DNA of 64,000 nucleotides from Flavobacterium beibuense (lineage in GTDB: Bacteria; Bacteroidota; Bacteroidia; Flavobacteriales; Flavobacteriaceae), in the NCBI RefSeq assembly GCF_004151245.1, contig NZ_JUIW01000007.1:1-64000 (forward strand), read 5' to 3'. The position numbers and the translations under genes were made by a program. Position 1 is the first letter of the stretch. Each line of letters opens with the position of its first letter. The notes beneath the pieces are model-generated. The model had not been told where the DNA came from. It saw only the letters and a list, made by a program, of their open reading frames with translations, and ran no database searches. Of this stretch, positions 26,286 to 35,787 are shown piece after piece.

Positions 26286-26325
26286 AAAAATGCCAATAGC
26301 AATTACTACCGGCACTTTTTTTTTA
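26286..26325 (-). terminator. Probable terminator of the DUF4197 operon
   Basis: On the minus strand AAGTGCC pairs with GGCATTT-type sequence across a 16-base loop and is followed by a T-rich tail; one pair is wobble. It lies about 120 bases after the last DUF4197 stop codon. The interval 26326-26447 shows nothing else. Confidence 0.4.
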
Positions 26326-26447
26326 ACTAACCCTAACCAAATGTGAGAAAACTATTTATTTTCAAAGTGCAAATTACTTAAAAATAATAGGATTGTATGT
26401 TAAGGTAATGTTATATGTATTTATCTGTAAATTAAATTATTAGCTTA

Positions 26448-27164
26448 TTAATTGTCCTGTAAAGCGAATACTTTTTTTAATAAAACAGAAGTCCTTTCGT
26501 TAATATTATTTCTAATTTCTTTCTCTTCTACGGCTATCATGGTAAAAACTCCGTCCAGTGCTTTATTTGTTACATAATCTGTAAGATCGGGGTTTACATC
26601 TTGGGTAAGGGGCAGGGCATTGTACTTGGTTATTATGTTGCTCCAAACCTTATCGGCACCCACTTTACTGAACGACGATTTTATAACCGGATTAAACTTG
26701 GCATAAAGCTGTGTAGTGGTGGTGTTTTGCAGATAGGTAGTAGCCGACCTGTCGTTACCCATGAGTATGTTGCGGGCATCATTAAAGGTCATGTCTTTTA
26801 CTGCGGTAACAAATATGGGTGTTGCCTCTTTTACGGCATCTTCGGCAGCGCGGTTCATCATTTTAAGGCCTTCGTCTGCTAACGAGCCTAAACCAACCTG
26901 ACGCAGTGCCTTATCCACTTTTTGAAGCTCTTCGGGCAACAATATCTTTACCAGGCTGTTTTTGTAAAAACCATCGGTAGCGGTAAGCTTAGTTACCTGT
27001 TTGTCAATTCCCTTATCAAGGGCCTCCTTAAGTCCGGCAGCTATATCGGCATTGCTTATTATACCGGTTTGCGGATACTGCTCTGCTATCTGTTGCAGTT
27101 CGGCACATCCGGAAAAAGAAATCGACGCCATTATGGCTATAACGGGAATAATTAGTCTTTTCAT
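26448..27164 (-). CDS. DUF4197 lipoprotein (paralogue 2)
   Basis: The 238-residue protein is a lipoprotein (lipobox SFSGC) made of one DUF4197 domain: SNADIAAGLKEALDKGIDKQ, KILLPEELQKVDKALRQVG, FNDARNILMGNDRSATTYL and LTDYVTNKALDGVFTMIAVEE. The family's function is unknown, and members are periplasmic or outer-membrane-attached. It follows its close paralogue by 21 bases in the same operon; the two are similar throughout but differ in how they are exported. Confidence 0.85.
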   Translation of the reverse strand: MKRLIIPVIAIMASISFSGCAELQQIAEQYPQTGIISNADIAAGLKEALDKGIDKQVTKLTATDGFYKNSLVKILLPEELQKVDKALRQVGLGSLADEGLKMMNRAAEDAVKEATPIFVTAVKDMTFNDARNILMGNDRSATTYLQNTTTTQLYAKFNPVIKSSFSKVGADKVWSNIITKYNALPLTQDVNPDLTDYVTNKALDGVFTMIAVEEKEIRNNINERTSVLLKKVFALQDN

Positions 27165-27185
27165 AAAAGTTGGTTTGTTATTGGC

Positions 27186-27911
27186 TTAGTCCTGTAATGC
27201 AAATACCTTTTTAAGCAGGTCTGATGTACGGGATGATAAATCGGTTCTTATCTGTTTTTCCTCTACAGATATCATGGTGAATACACCACTCATAGCCTTG
27301 CTGGTTACATAATCGGTAAGGTTAGGGTTTACGTCTTTAGTAAGCGGCAGCGAATTGTATTTCTCAATTATTGTTGCCCATACCTTATCGGCACCCACCT
27401 TGTCCAGCGATGTTTTTACCACCGGGCTAAACTTGTCGTATAACTGTGTTGAGGTTGTTTTCTCTAAATAGGTAGTAGCCGATCTGTCGTCGCCCATAAG
27501 TATGTTTTTAGCATCGCTAAAAGTCATGCTTGTTACCGCATTCACAAAAATAGGGGTAGCCTCTTTTACGGCATCCTCGGCAGCGCGGTTCAGTACTAAA
27601 AGCCCTTCGTCGGCCAGATTACCCATACCTACGCTTCTAAGTGTTTTGTCTACTTTTTGAAGTTCTTCGGGTAAAAGTATCTTTACCATATCGTTTTTAT
27701 AGAAACCGTCTACAGCAGTAAGCTTGGTTACCTGCTCGTCTATCCCTTTGTTAAGGGCTTCCTTAAGTGCCGAAGCAATATCGGCATTACTAAGGCCTGT
27801 ACTTGTTCCGGTTACGTCGGTTACTTTATCTTTTGCCTTGTTTATAAGGCCTCCCAGTTGTGCATTAGATGCCAGTGGCAGTAATAGAATGGCGAATACT
27901 ACTTTTTTCAT
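27186..27911 (-). CDS. DUF4197 secreted protein (paralogue 1)
   Basis: The 241-residue protein starts at ATG 27911 (MKKVVFAILLLPLASNAQ), giving a standard signal peptide without a lipobox. A TTG at 27929 overlaps the -7 element at 27927-27934 and is rejected. The DUF4197 domain is nearly collinear with that of the following gene (SNADIASALKEALNKGIDEQ, FSDAKNILMGDDRSATTYL). The likely outcome is one soluble periplasmic and one lipid-anchored version of the same protein. Confidence 0.85.
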   Translation of the reverse strand: MKKVVFAILLLPLASNAQLGGLINKAKDKVTDVTGTSTGLSNADIASALKEALNKGIDEQVTKLTAVDGFYKNDMVKILLPEELQKVDKTLRSVGMGNLADEGLLVLNRAAEDAVKEATPIFVNAVTSMTFSDAKNILMGDDRSATTYLEKTTSTQLYDKFSPVVKTSLDKVGADKVWATIIEKYNSLPLTKDVNPNLTDYVTSKAMSGVFTMISVEEKQIRTDLSSRTSDLLKKVFALQD

Positions 27912-27926
27912 GAATACTATTTTCTT

Positions 27927-27934
27927 CAAAAATA
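27927..27934 (-). promoter_or_regulatory. -7 promoter element of the DUF4197 operon
   Basis: Minus-strand TATTTTTG (plus CAAAAATA) lies 15 bases before ATG 27911. Confidence 0.6.
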
Positions 27935-27989
27935 AACAAAAACCGTTCCAAGCAAAATATAGAGTCGTTTTATTGACAGTAAAATATAG

Positions 27990-28910
27990 TTAGTTTACCG
28001 ACGGACGGTTTATCGGCATGTCCTGTTCCTTTAGCTTTAAGTAGCTGCCTACATTAAACAGTATTACCGATATTACGATAACAAAATATGCCATAGCCTG
28101 TATTAACGTAACATTCTCGTCATAATATACTATGGCCAGTGTAAACGCGATGATTGGGTTAAGGTATATCAATATCCCAACGGTGGAAGAGTTGATTCCC
28201 TTTAGCGCAAACAGGTTAAGGAACATAGGTATTATGGTAAAGCCTACGGCTATCATAATTATAAAATAATAGAATAAAGGCTCTGTAGGTACGGGGCCGC
28301 TGTAAGGCTTGTAAAACGGAAGCAGTATAAGTGCCGTAAACCCTATTTGCAGGGTAAGGAGTATAAACCTGTCGGGCATCGTGATTCTTTTTTGCAGTAC
28401 AAGGTATACCGCATAGGTAGAGGCAATAACCACGCTGTAAAGTGCACTGGTAAAACTGTTGTAAGATAGTATCACGCAGCTAAGCATACTTAGAAATACC
28501 GATAGCCATTGTAGCCTGGTAAGTTTTTCCTTTAGTATAAACCAAGCAAATACCGTGGTAAGTATGGGGCATACCATATAGGCAAACGAGGCTGCTTTTA
28601 CGCTTATGTGGTTCATTACGTATATAAAGAAAAACCAGTTTGCGGTAAGCAATAGCGAACTACCGAAAATAAGCAGCCACTGGTTTCGTTTTTCCTTTTT
28701 GGTAAGTGCGGTAAAATAGTTTTTGGTTTCTTTTATCTTATCTCTTCTAAATGCAATGTTAATAAGCAGCATGATAATAATGCAGGCAAAAACACGATAA
28801 AAAAGTATGTCAAGAGAAGGGTATAAATAAAGGGGCTTAAGCACAATGCTAAAAAATCCCCATATAATAAAGGCTGAAATGGCAGCCATGTAGTGTTTAG
28901 GAAGTTTCAT
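27990..28910 (-). CDS. EamA/RarD-type drug/metabolite permease
   Basis: The 306-residue protein has about ten hydrophobic helices in two EamA repeats, with the RarD-like N-terminal KHYMAAISAFIIWGFFSIVLK. I chose ATG 28910 because the -7 element at 28929-28936 sits just upstream; the in-frame start at 28988 would precede it. EamA proteins export or import small metabolites across the inner membrane; the substrate is unknown. RarD proper is linked to chloramphenicol sensitivity, but that role is not shown here. Confidence 0.85.
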   Translation of the reverse strand: MKLPKHYMAAISAFIIWGFFSIVLKPLYLYPSLDILFYRVFACIIIMLLINIAFRRDKIKETKNYFTALTKKEKRNQWLLIFGSSLLLTANWFFFIYVMNHISVKAASFAYMVCPILTTVFAWFILKEKLTRLQWLSVFLSMLSCVILSYNSFTSALYSVVIASTYAVYLVLQKRITMPDRFILLTLQIGFTALILLPFYKPYSGPVPTEPLFYYFIIMIAVGFTIIPMFLNLFALKGINSSTVGILIYLNPIIAFTLAIVYYDENVTLIQAMAYFVIVISVILFNVGSYLKLKEQDMPINRPSVN

Positions 28911-28928
28911 CTCCGTGTAAATAAGCCG

Positions 28929-28936
28929 CAAATGTA
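28929..28936 (-). promoter_or_regulatory. -7 promoter element of the EamA permease gene
   Basis: Minus-strand TACATTTG (plus CAAATGTA) lies 18 bases before ATG 28910. Confidence 0.6.
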
Positions 28937-29087
28937 GTGAACAACTCCCTATGCAAAAGTTAAAACATTGTAAATATGATGCAGGCAATCATAACATTTT
29001 TTAGTCATGATTTAACTATTTGATTTATTGAGAGATAGTATTTATGCGTATCTTGCATAGATGTTTTTGAAAGATAAGATTTAAGGT

Positions 29088-29738
29088 ATGCAAATTATCG
29101 AGCTTGAACTGCTTAGCAGCAATTTAGCAGAGACCGAGAGTTTTTATAAAAGAGTTTTAGGGTTGAAGGCAGAACTATCTGATAAATTTTCTGTAACATT
29201 TGCAATAGGTTATACCAAACTTATTTTTAGATATGCCGAAGGCCAGAACCCCGTTTACCACTTTGCTATAGATATCCCGAACAACCGTTTTGATCAGGCA
29301 TATTCAATAATGAAGTCACGCATTGATTTGATTCCCATTGAAAAGGAAAACGACATTGCCGACTTTACCAATTGGGATGCCCAGTCATTTTATTTTTATG
29401 ATAACAACGGTAATATACTGGAGTTTATAACCCGGTATCCTAACCGTGAAACCTCTACCCACGATTTTAACTCCAAGTCGTACCTATCCATAAGTGAGGT
29501 GGGACTGGTAACCAATGATGTGCCGCGCCTTGCCGATCAGTTAAAGAAAGAGTTTGGCGTTCCCATATTTCACAGGCAGCCCAGGGGCAGTAAGTTTACC
29601 GTATCGGGAGACGACCAAGGCCTGTTTATAATTGCCGCTAAGGGCAGGGACTGGTATCCTACCAAAGTAAAATCGGCTTCGTTTCGCACTCGTATATTGT
29701 TTATGAATGAGGGAAACCTTTATCATATTGTAAGGTAG
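29088..29738 (+). CDS. VOC (glyoxalase/dioxygenase) family protein
   Basis: The 216-residue protein has two beta-alpha-beta-beta-beta modules of the vicinal-oxygen-chelate superfamily. The first has [20 protein letters not shown], a [10 protein letters not shown] metal-ligand strand and a DNNGNILEF signature; the second opens with [20 protein letters not shown]. The reaction is unknown. It lies 100 bases upstream of icmF. Methylmalonyl-CoA epimerase is also a VOC enzyme, but this protein is longer and does not look like an epimerase. Confidence 0.8.
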   Translation: MQIIELELLSSNLAETESFYKRVLGLKAELSDKFSVTFAIGYTKLIFRYAEGQNPVYHFAIDIPNNRFDQAYSIMKSRIDLIPIEKENDIADFTNWDAQSFYFYDNNGNILEFITRYPNRETSTHDFNSKSYLSISEVGLVTNDVPRLADQLKKEFGVPIFHRQPRGSKFTVSGDDQGLFIIAAKGRDWYPTKVKSASFRTRILFMNEGNLYHIVR

Positions 29739-29838
29739 TTCTTTAAAATTTACTACAACGTTTTTTATAGGCCCTGTTTGTTTTGAAATCTTCAATAAAT
29801 ACGTAAATTGCGGGCTTAAAATTGAGATTATTATAAAG

Positions 29839-32800
29839 ATGGAGCAAGTACAGCCTTATATTCCTAAACATAAAGTTAGAATAGTAACCGCAGCATCCCT
29901 GTTTGACGGGCACGATGCAGCTATAAACATCATGCGCCGAATTATTCAGGCAACGGGTGTTGAGGTAATTCACTTAGGGCACGACCGAAGTGTGGAAGAA
30001 GTAGTAAATACTGCCATACAGGAAGATGCAAACGCCATTGCTATGACCTCATACCAGGGCGGGCACAACGAATATTTTAAATACATGTACGACCTGCTTA
30101 AAGAAAAAGGGGCGGGACATATTAAAATATTTGGCGGCGGGGGCGGAGTTATCCTTCCCGAAGAGATAAAAGAGCTTCATGAGTACGGTATTACAAGAAT
30201 ATACTCTCCGGATGACGGGCGTGAGCTTGGACTACAGGGTATGATTAACGACCTTGTACAAAGGGCAGACTATCCGGTGGGCGATACCCTTAACGGTGAG
30301 GTGAACCATCTTACAGATAAAAACCCAACGGCTATTGCAAGGGTAATATCTTCTGCGGAGAACTTCCCTGAAGTTGCAAAAGAAACCCTTGATACCATAC
30401 ACAAACAAAACGAAACGTCTAAAATTCCTGTATTGGGTATTACCGGTACGGGTGGTGCAGGTAAATCATCATTAGTAGATGAGCTTGTACGCCGTTTCCT
30501 TATCGATTTCCCTGAAAAAACTATCGGACTTATATCTGTAGACCCGTCTAAACGTAAAACGGGTGGTGCCTTACTGGGCGACCGTATCAGGATGAATGCC
30601 ATAAACAACCCAAGGGTTTATATGCGTTCGCTAGCCACACGCCAGTCTAACCTTGCCCTTTCTAAATATGTGGCAGAGGCTATACAGGTGCTTAAGGCGG
30701 CTAAATATGATTTAATTATCCTTGAAACTTCGGGTATCGGGCAAAGTGATACTGAGATCCTTGACCATTCGGATGTTTCGCTGTATGTAATGACACCGGA
30801 GTTTGGTGCTGCTACTCAGCTGGAAAAAATTGATATGCTTGATTTTGCCGATCTTGTTGCTATTAACAAGTTTGACAAACGCGGTTCGCTTGATGCGCTT
30901 CGTGATGTGAAAAAGCAATACCAGCGTAACCACAACCTGTGGGATGCCAACCCGGACGACCTTCCGGTATTTGGTACCATAGCCTCTCAGTTTAACGACC
31001 CGGGTATGAATACGCTTTACAAAGCGATTATGGATAAGATTGTGGAGAAAACAGAATCTGACCTTAAGTCGACTTTTGAGATTACCCGTGAAATGAGCGA
31101 GAAGATATTTGTTATCCCTCCGCACAGAACACGTTACCTGAGTGAAATTGCAGAAAATAACCGCAGCTATGACGAAACAGCGGCTTCACAGCAGGATGTG
31201 GCACAAAAGCTATACGGTATCTTTAAAACCATAGAGACCGTAAGCGGTAAGGTTCCGCAGATAAATAAAGCGGGTATAGACGATGCCTCAGTAGCAGTTA
31301 CTGATGCAGATAAGTCACTATTCACAGATTTATTACTAAAAGAGTTTGACCGTGTAAAAATGAACCTTGACCCATACAACTGGGAGGTTATACTTACATG
31401 GGACGAAAAAGTAAACAAATACAAAAATCCTGTTTATTCCTTTAAGGTAAGGGATAAGGAGATTAAGATACAAACGCATACCGAATCGCTTTCGCACACG
31501 CAGATACCTAAAGTTGCCCTGCCTAAATACCAGGCTTGGGGTGATATTTTAAGATGGTGCCTGCAGGAAAACGTACCGGGAGAATTCCCTTATACTTCCG
31601 GATTATATCCGTTTAAGAGAGAAGGGGAAGACCCAACGCGTATGTTTGCAGGAGAGGGCGGACCTGAACGTACTAACAGACGTTTTCACTATGTGAGTTT
31701 AGGTATGCCGGCCAAACGTTTATCTACAGCGTTTGACAGTGTTACCCTTTATGGTAATGACCCTGATCACCGTCCGGATATTTATGGTAAGATTGGTAAT
31801 GCGGGTGTATCTATCTGCTGCTTAGACGATGCCAAAAAACTATACTCGGGCTTTAACCTTGCACACCCTATGACATCGGTGAGTATGACCATTAACGGTC
31901 CGGCGCCTATGTTGTTAGGCTTCTTTATGAATGCGGCTATCGACCAGCAGTGTGAGCTTTACATTAAGGAAAACGGCCTTGAAAAAGAGGTAGACGATAA
32001 GATAAACAAGATATACAAAGAAAAAGGGGTGGAAAGGCCACGTTACAATGGTGCATTGCCACAGGGTAACGACGGACTTGGGCTTATGCTTTTAGGTGTA
32101 ACCGGAGACCAGGTACTTCCTGCCGATGTATATAACGAAATAAAAGTACGTACCCTGTCGCAGGTACGTGGTACGGTACAGGCAGATATCCTTAAGGAAG
32201 ACCAGGCACAAAATACCTGTATCTTCTCAACTGAGTTTGCCCTTCGCCTAATGGGTGACGTACAGGAGTACTTTATCCAGAAAAACGTAAGGAACTTCTA
32301 TTCGGTTTCCATTTCAGGATACCACATTGCCGAGGCAGGTGCTAACCCTATTACACAGTTGGCATTTACCCTAGCAAACGGATTTACCTATGTGGAGTAC
32401 TACCTGAGCCGTGGTATGAACATTAACGATTTTGGACCAAACCTTTCGTTCTTCTTCTCTAATGGTATTGACCCTGAGTATGCGGTTATAGGCCGTGTGG
32501 CAAGAAGAATTTGGGCTAAGGCGCTTAAAAATAAATATGGTGCTAACGAGCGTGCACAAATGCTTAAGTACCACATTCAAACGTCGGGTCGCTCGCTACA
32601 CGCGCAGGAAATCGACTTTAACGATATCCGTACTACATTACAGGCACTTTACGCCATTTACGATAACTGTAACTCGCTGCATACAAACGCTTATGATGAG
32701 GCTATTACAACGCCTACCGAAGAAAGCGTGCGCCGTGCAATGGCAATTCAGCTAATTATTAACAAAGAGCTGGGGCTGGCTAAAAACGAAAACCCAATAC

Positions 32801-33267
32801 AGGGATCGTTTATTATTGAAGAGCTTACCGATCTTGTTGAGGAGGCTGTACTTACAGAGTTTGACCGTATTACCGAAAGAGGTGGTGTACTGGGTGCTAT
32901 GGAAACTATGTACCAGCGTTCTAAAATACAGGAAGAAAGCCTTTACTACGAAACCCTTAAGCATACAGGAGAGTTTCCTATTATCGGGGTGAATACCTTC
33001 CTGAGCTCTAAAGGTTCGCCTACGGTTGTTCCTGCTGAGGTTATACGTGCTACTGAAGAGGAGAAACAGTTCCAGATTAATACCCTTGAGAGCCTACATA
33101 AAGGTAATGCACAAAAGGTTAAGGAACAGCTTGCCCTTGTACAGGAAGCAGCAATACAAAACCAAAATATGTTTGAGCGCCTTATGGAAGCCGCTAAGGT
33201 TTGTTCGTTGGGTCAGATTACTTCGGCATTGTTTGAAGTGGGCGGGCAGTACCGCAGAAATATGTAA
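29839..33267 (+). CDS. icmF: Fused isobutyryl-CoA mutase (IcmF-type, B12-dependent)
   Basis: The 1142-residue protein is a fusion of three parts. Residues 1-150 form a cobalamin-binding domain with axial His25 in DGHDAA and the GGGGGV loop. Residues 190-410 form a MeaB-like GTPase with P-loop [12 protein letters not shown] (200-211) and base-recognition NKFD. The C-terminal ~600 residues form the acyl-CoA mutase barrel, with [12 protein letters not shown] and [17 protein letters not shown]. It should interconvert isobutyryl-CoA and n-butyryl-CoA, or related branched acyl-CoAs, with the GTPase protecting or reloading the cofactor. No separate small subunit or chaperone is needed. It stands alone. 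Confidence 0.93.
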   Translation: MEQVQPYIPKHKVRIVTAASLFDGHDAAINIMRRIIQATGVEVIHLGHDRSVEEVVNTAIQEDANAIAMTSYQGGHNEYFKYMYDLLKEKGAGHIKIFGGGGGVILPEEIKELHEYGITRIYSPDDGRELGLQGMINDLVQRADYPVGDTLNGEVNHLTDKNPTAIARVISSAENFPEVAKETLDTIHKQNETSKIPVLGITGTGGAGKSSLVDELVRRFLIDFPEKTIGLISVDPSKRKTGGALLGDRIRMNAINNPRVYMRSLATRQSNLALSKYVAEAIQVLKAAKYDLIILETSGIGQSDTEILDHSDVSLYVMTPEFGAATQLEKIDMLDFADLVAINKFDKRGSLDALRDVKKQYQRNHNLWDANPDDLPVFGTIASQFNDPGMNTLYKAIMDKIVEKTESDLKSTFEITREMSEKIFVIPPHRTRYLSEIAENNRSYDETAASQQDVAQKLYGIFKTIETVSGKVPQINKAGIDDASVAVTDADKSLFTDLLLKEFDRVKMNLDPYNWEVILTWDEKVNKYKNPVYSFKVRDKEIKIQTHTESLSHTQIPKVALPKYQAWGDILRWCLQENVPGEFPYTSGLYPFKREGEDPTRMFAGEGGPERTNRRFHYVSLGMPAKRLSTAFDSVTLYGNDPDHRPDIYGKIGNAGVSICCLDDAKKLYSGFNLAHPMTSVSMTINGPAPMLLGFFMNAAIDQQCELYIKENGLEKEVDDKINKIYKEKGVERPRYNGALPQGNDGLGLMLLGVTGDQVLPADVYNEIKVRTLSQVRGTVQADILKEDQAQNTCIFSTEFALRLMGDVQEYFIQKNVRNFYSVSISGYHIAEAGANPITQLAFTLANGFTYVEYYLSRGMNINDFGPNLSFFFSNGIDPEYAVIGRVARRIWAKALKNKYGANERAQMLKYHIQTSGRSLHAQEIDFNDIRTTLQALYAIYDNCNSLHTNAYDEAITTPTEESVRRAMAIQLIINKELGLAKNENPIQGSFIIEELTDLVEEAVLTEFDRITERGGVLGAMETMYQRSKIQEESLYYETLKHTGEFPIIGVNTFLSSKGSPTVVPAEVIRATEEEKQFQINTLESLHKGNAQKVKEQLALVQEAAIQNQNMFERLMEAAKVCSLGQITSALFEVGGQYRRNM

Positions 33268-33310
33268 TTTTTACTTGGATTTAAAATTTAAGATTGAAAT
33301 ATTTAAAGAG

Positions 33311-33337
33311 AAGCCTCCCGATAGGGGAGGCTTTTTG
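33311..33337 (+). terminator. Terminator of icmF
   Basis: The stem AAGCCTCCC / GGGGAGGCTT is followed by T5. The same terminator-leader block recurs at 34781-34808. Confidence 0.8.
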
Positions 33338-33450
33338 TTATGTTGAAATTATTTAGTTACTTAGTAGCTATAACCTTTTTAAACCACACCTATGAAACTA
33401 CGACTATTAGCCCTTTCATTTTTTATTGTTTTAATGGCATGTTCATCAGA
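33331..33450 (+). repeat. Direct repeat: promoter/leader/signal-peptide block, copy 1
   Basis: About 120 bases from the terminator tail through the start codon to the lipobox region are almost identical to 34802-34920, with a few substitutions and one indel, all before the start codon. A shorter scar of the same leader occurs at 34257-34302. The block was clearly duplicated together with the gene. Confidence 0.85.
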
Positions 33451-34252
33451 TGACGGGAGTGAGCCTGTAAATGAAAATCCGGAGGTAGTAAAAGATATAT
33501 ACAAGTTTACTACTTACAGCTATGGAGAAACTACTCCTTCCAGTATTGCTACTTTTAGTGATAATAAGATAGATGAAACAATTTCGTATGTTGGAGGACA
33601 GTTTAATCAGAGGCAAAAATATATATATAATGAGCAGGGAGTTTTAACAGAAATTCATTTGTTAGACGAACAAGGCAATTTTATAAGTAAATATATGCAG
33701 TTTGTTTATGATGAGCTGGGAAGGATGATTAGTTATCAACTGTTTTATATTGACGGGACTTCGGCAACATATGAAGAAATGGTTTACAATGAGGATAATA
33801 CCATATCAAGGTACCGAACACTAAATGTTGAAAGTACTTTATACAAAAAATATTTTTTAAATGATACAGGTCGCATTTATAAAATGGAGACTTACACTAA
33901 CGGCAACACGTCTACTGTTGAGGCAATTTACAATGGTAATAATATAACTTCATTAATATATGATAATTACACTTATAATTATACATATGATACAGCTACT
34001 GAGGTAAAAGGCGATTTTTTAAAGCTTAACAGGAACCATTTTGATAACAATGAGGTTAACATTATCCTGTACGGTGGCTTTATTTATATAATTAATAATG
34101 CAGACAATTATTACATTAAGGAAGAAGCAACAACAGGCTTTACACATGAACGTATTTTTGAATTTGACGAAGACGGGTTTCCTAACAAAATATCTACAAG
34201 CTATGATGGAGAGCCTGCAGGAGACATAATTATTGAATATACAACAAATTAA
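33392..34252 (+). CDS. Lipoprotein with YD-like repeats, array member 1
   Basis: The 286-residue protein has a lipoprotein signal (MKLRLLALSFFIVLMAC, then SSDDGSEPVNENP). The mature part contains strand-turn motifs such as YIYNEQGVLTEI and FVYDELGRMISY, resembling RHS/YD repeats, and a conserved block VKGDFLKLNRN before the C-terminal FDEDGFPNKI. The protein is presumably on the outer membrane. It is the first of four paralogues in tandem. Leaders are nearly identical within the pairs 1/2 and 3/4, while mature parts are strongly diverged. The function is unknown. Confidence 0.8.
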   Translation: MKLRLLALSFFIVLMACSSDDGSEPVNENPEVVKDIYKFTTYSYGETTPSSIATFSDNKIDETISYVGGQFNQRQKYIYNEQGVLTEIHLLDEQGNFISKYMQFVYDELGRMISYQLFYIDGTSATYEEMVYNEDNTISRYRTLNVESTLYKKYFLNDTGRIYKMETYTNGNTSTVEAIYNGNNITSLIYDNYTYNYTYDTATEVKGDFLKLNRNHFDNNEVNIILYGGFIYIINNADNYYIKEEATTGFTHERIFEFDEDGFPNKISTSYDGEPAGDIIIEYTTN

Positions 34253-34266
34253 TACTGCCACACCTA

Positions 34267-34305
34267 ATGAAACTACGACTATTAGCCCTTTCATTTTTTA
34301 TTTAA
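34267..34305 (+). pseudogene. Orphan 12-codon leader remnant (MKLRLLALSFFI-stop)
   Basis: The first 12 codons are identical at DNA level to the first 12 codons of array members 1 and 2, then the sequence runs straight into TAA and unrelated DNA. The bases just upstream (CACACCTA) also match the leader, with one extra A. It looks like a recombination scar: a leader whose mature domain was lost or replaced by the next gene. Confidence 0.8.
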
Positions 34306-34319
34306 TAAGGAAAAGAATG

Positions 34320-34766
34320 ATGAGAAAAGTATTTTGCATATTGGTTTTCCTGGCTATAGGATGTAAATCTTCATTCAATAAAGAAAAAGAGAAATCATTC
34401 TTTGCTCACGATATATCTTCTATAGTTGATTTGGATGCTACAGAAGCATACCCTGTCATAAAAAAGAAAAGGAAGTTCATGGATATTTTGAAACATTACA
34501 ACCCTTCGGAGCACACATTTGTTGTTTCATTAAAGCATGGGGACAGATATAGAACAGATCACTTAGCAGATAGGTCTGAGTTGCTTAAAGAAGAGATTTT
34601 TAAAGAAGGAGTTGATACAACTGGTTTTAAAATAAAAGCTTTTTTTGATATTGATTTAATGCTTAAAGAACCCAGGCTGGAAAAAAGCAGAATTATGATA
34701 GTTGATAACAAAACCTACTCCAGATTATTAGAAGAAAGAGGAAAACCGGTTCTTGGCGAATATTAG
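34320..34766 (+). CDS. Small lipoprotein inserted in the array, unknown family
   Basis: The 148-residue protein starts at ATG 34320 (MRKVFCILVFLAIGC, lipobox AIGC); ATG 34317 just before it is equally possible. A longer frame to 34233 would read through the orphan leader in another frame and is rejected. The mature protein is charged and lysine-rich (KKKRKFMDILKHYNP) and is not related to the flanking YD-like lipoproteins. It sits exactly where a mature domain of the array would be expected. I do not recognise the family. Confidence 0.65.
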   Translation: MRKVFCILVFLAIGCKSSFNKEKEKSFFAHDISSIVDLDATEAYPVIKKKRKFMDILKHYNPSEHTFVVSLKHGDRYRTDHLADRSELLKEEIFKEGVDTTGFKIKAFFDIDLMLKEPRLEKSRIMIVDNKTYSRLLEERGKPVLGEY

Positions 34767-34780
34767 ATATTATAGCATTT

Positions 34781-34808
34781 CAAACCTCCCTTATCGGGGG
34801 GCTTTTTG
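34781..34808 (+). terminator. Imperfect terminator, duplicated module
   Basis: The stem CCTCCC / GGGGGG is followed by T5. It is a degraded copy of the hairpin at 33311-33337. Confidence 0.6.
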
Positions 34809-34920
34809 TTATGTTAAAATAATTTAGTTATTTAGTAGCTATAACCTTTTAAACCACACCTATGAAACTACGACTATTAGCCCTTTCATTTTTTATTGTT
34901 TTAATGGCATGTTCATCAGA
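34802..34920 (+). repeat. Direct repeat: promoter/leader/signal-peptide block, copy 2
   Basis: This is the second copy of the block at 33331-33450. It covers the untranslated leader and the first ~20 codons, which are identical at DNA level. Beyond the codons for CSSDDG the two genes diverge rapidly. Confidence 0.85.
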
Positions 34921-35701
34921 CGATGGAGATGATCCTGTGAATACAGAGAAAAATCTTTTGGAAGTCAATATAACTAACGATTATTATAAGTTTAGATATG
35001 AATTTTCCGGAAATAAGCTAAGTGAAATATATCAGTACGATTTGAACAATAATCTGCTAAATGCGTATGAATATCATTATTCGGCAAATGGTATATTGAA
35101 TGATATTGTGTATCTGGATAATTTGATGCAGCCTACCGGAACTCATAATGAGTTTACTTATGATAGTCAGGGAAGAATGATTAAGGATGCACTTAAAGGC
35201 TTTAATAATCAGGGAGAAGAAATAGAAGACTATACAGAGTTTATTTATAATAGTGATAATACCATAACTGCAAATGATGTTTATGTTAATACAGTTCCTG
35301 AAACAAAAACTTACTATTTAAACTCTCAGGGGATAGTTTACAAGATAGTAAGGGAATTAGTTGGTAATGTAAACACAGAGGAAGTTGTATATGTCGATGG
35401 TTGCATAGTTAGCGATACTCATGGAGGTTATACAACAACATATACCTATGATGCCACTACAGAGGTAAAAGGACATTATTTAAAATCAGATTTAAACATG
35501 TTTAATGGTAATGTGCTTAATCATCAGTTGTTTGCAAGGGGGTTTGTGAATAAGAGTTATACGAGGTATATAAGTTCAGTTGAAAATCCTTTTACTAGTG
35601 TTAGTTATACTTATATGTTTGATGAAGATGGCTATCCTGTAAATAGATCTATGTATTCAGACAATGTTCTTCTAGCAGAAGAAACCATAACCTACGAATA
35701 A
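34862..35701 (+). CDS. Lipoprotein with YD-like repeats, array member 2
   Basis: The 279-residue protein has the same leader as member 1 (MKLRLLALSFFIVLMAC-SSDDG). Its mature part keeps the order of elements seen in member 1: YDLNNNLLNAYEYHYS, FTYDSQGRMIKDA, TYTYDATTEVKGHYLK and a terminal FDEDGYPVNR. Overall residue identity is modest. It is followed by a terminator, so members 1 and 2 form separate transcription units with duplicated promoters. Confidence 0.8.
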   Translation: MKLRLLALSFFIVLMACSSDDGDDPVNTEKNLLEVNITNDYYKFRYEFSGNKLSEIYQYDLNNNLLNAYEYHYSANGILNDIVYLDNLMQPTGTHNEFTYDSQGRMIKDALKGFNNQGEEIEDYTEFIYNSDNTITANDVYVNTVPETKTYYLNSQGIVYKIVRELVGNVNTEEVVYVDGCIVSDTHGGYTTTYTYDATTEVKGHYLKSDLNMFNGNVLNHQLFARGFVNKSYTRYISSVENPFTSVSYTYMFDEDGYPVNRSMYSDNVLLAEETITYE

Positions 35702-35731
35702 AAAAAGCCTCCCAATCGGGAGGTTTTTTTT
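35702..35731 (+). terminator. Terminator after array member 2
   Basis: The stem GCCTCCC / GGGAGGt has a 4-base loop and is followed by T8. Confidence 0.8.
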
Positions 35732-35787
35732 GTATATAATATAGTTTTTTGCTTTCTTGCAGTCTTATAATAATTAAACCACGCCTA

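Noticed and set aside
29088..29738. VOC protein as methylmalonyl-CoA epimerase partner of the adjacent mutase
   Set aside because: It is longer, has two VOC modules of another pattern, and IcmF-type mutases act on isobutyryl-CoA and do not need the epimerase.
34233..34319. Longer start of the small lipoprotein inside the array
   Set aside because: The extra 29 codons read through the end of the previous gene and through the orphan leader in another frame; the lipoprotein signal starts at 34320.
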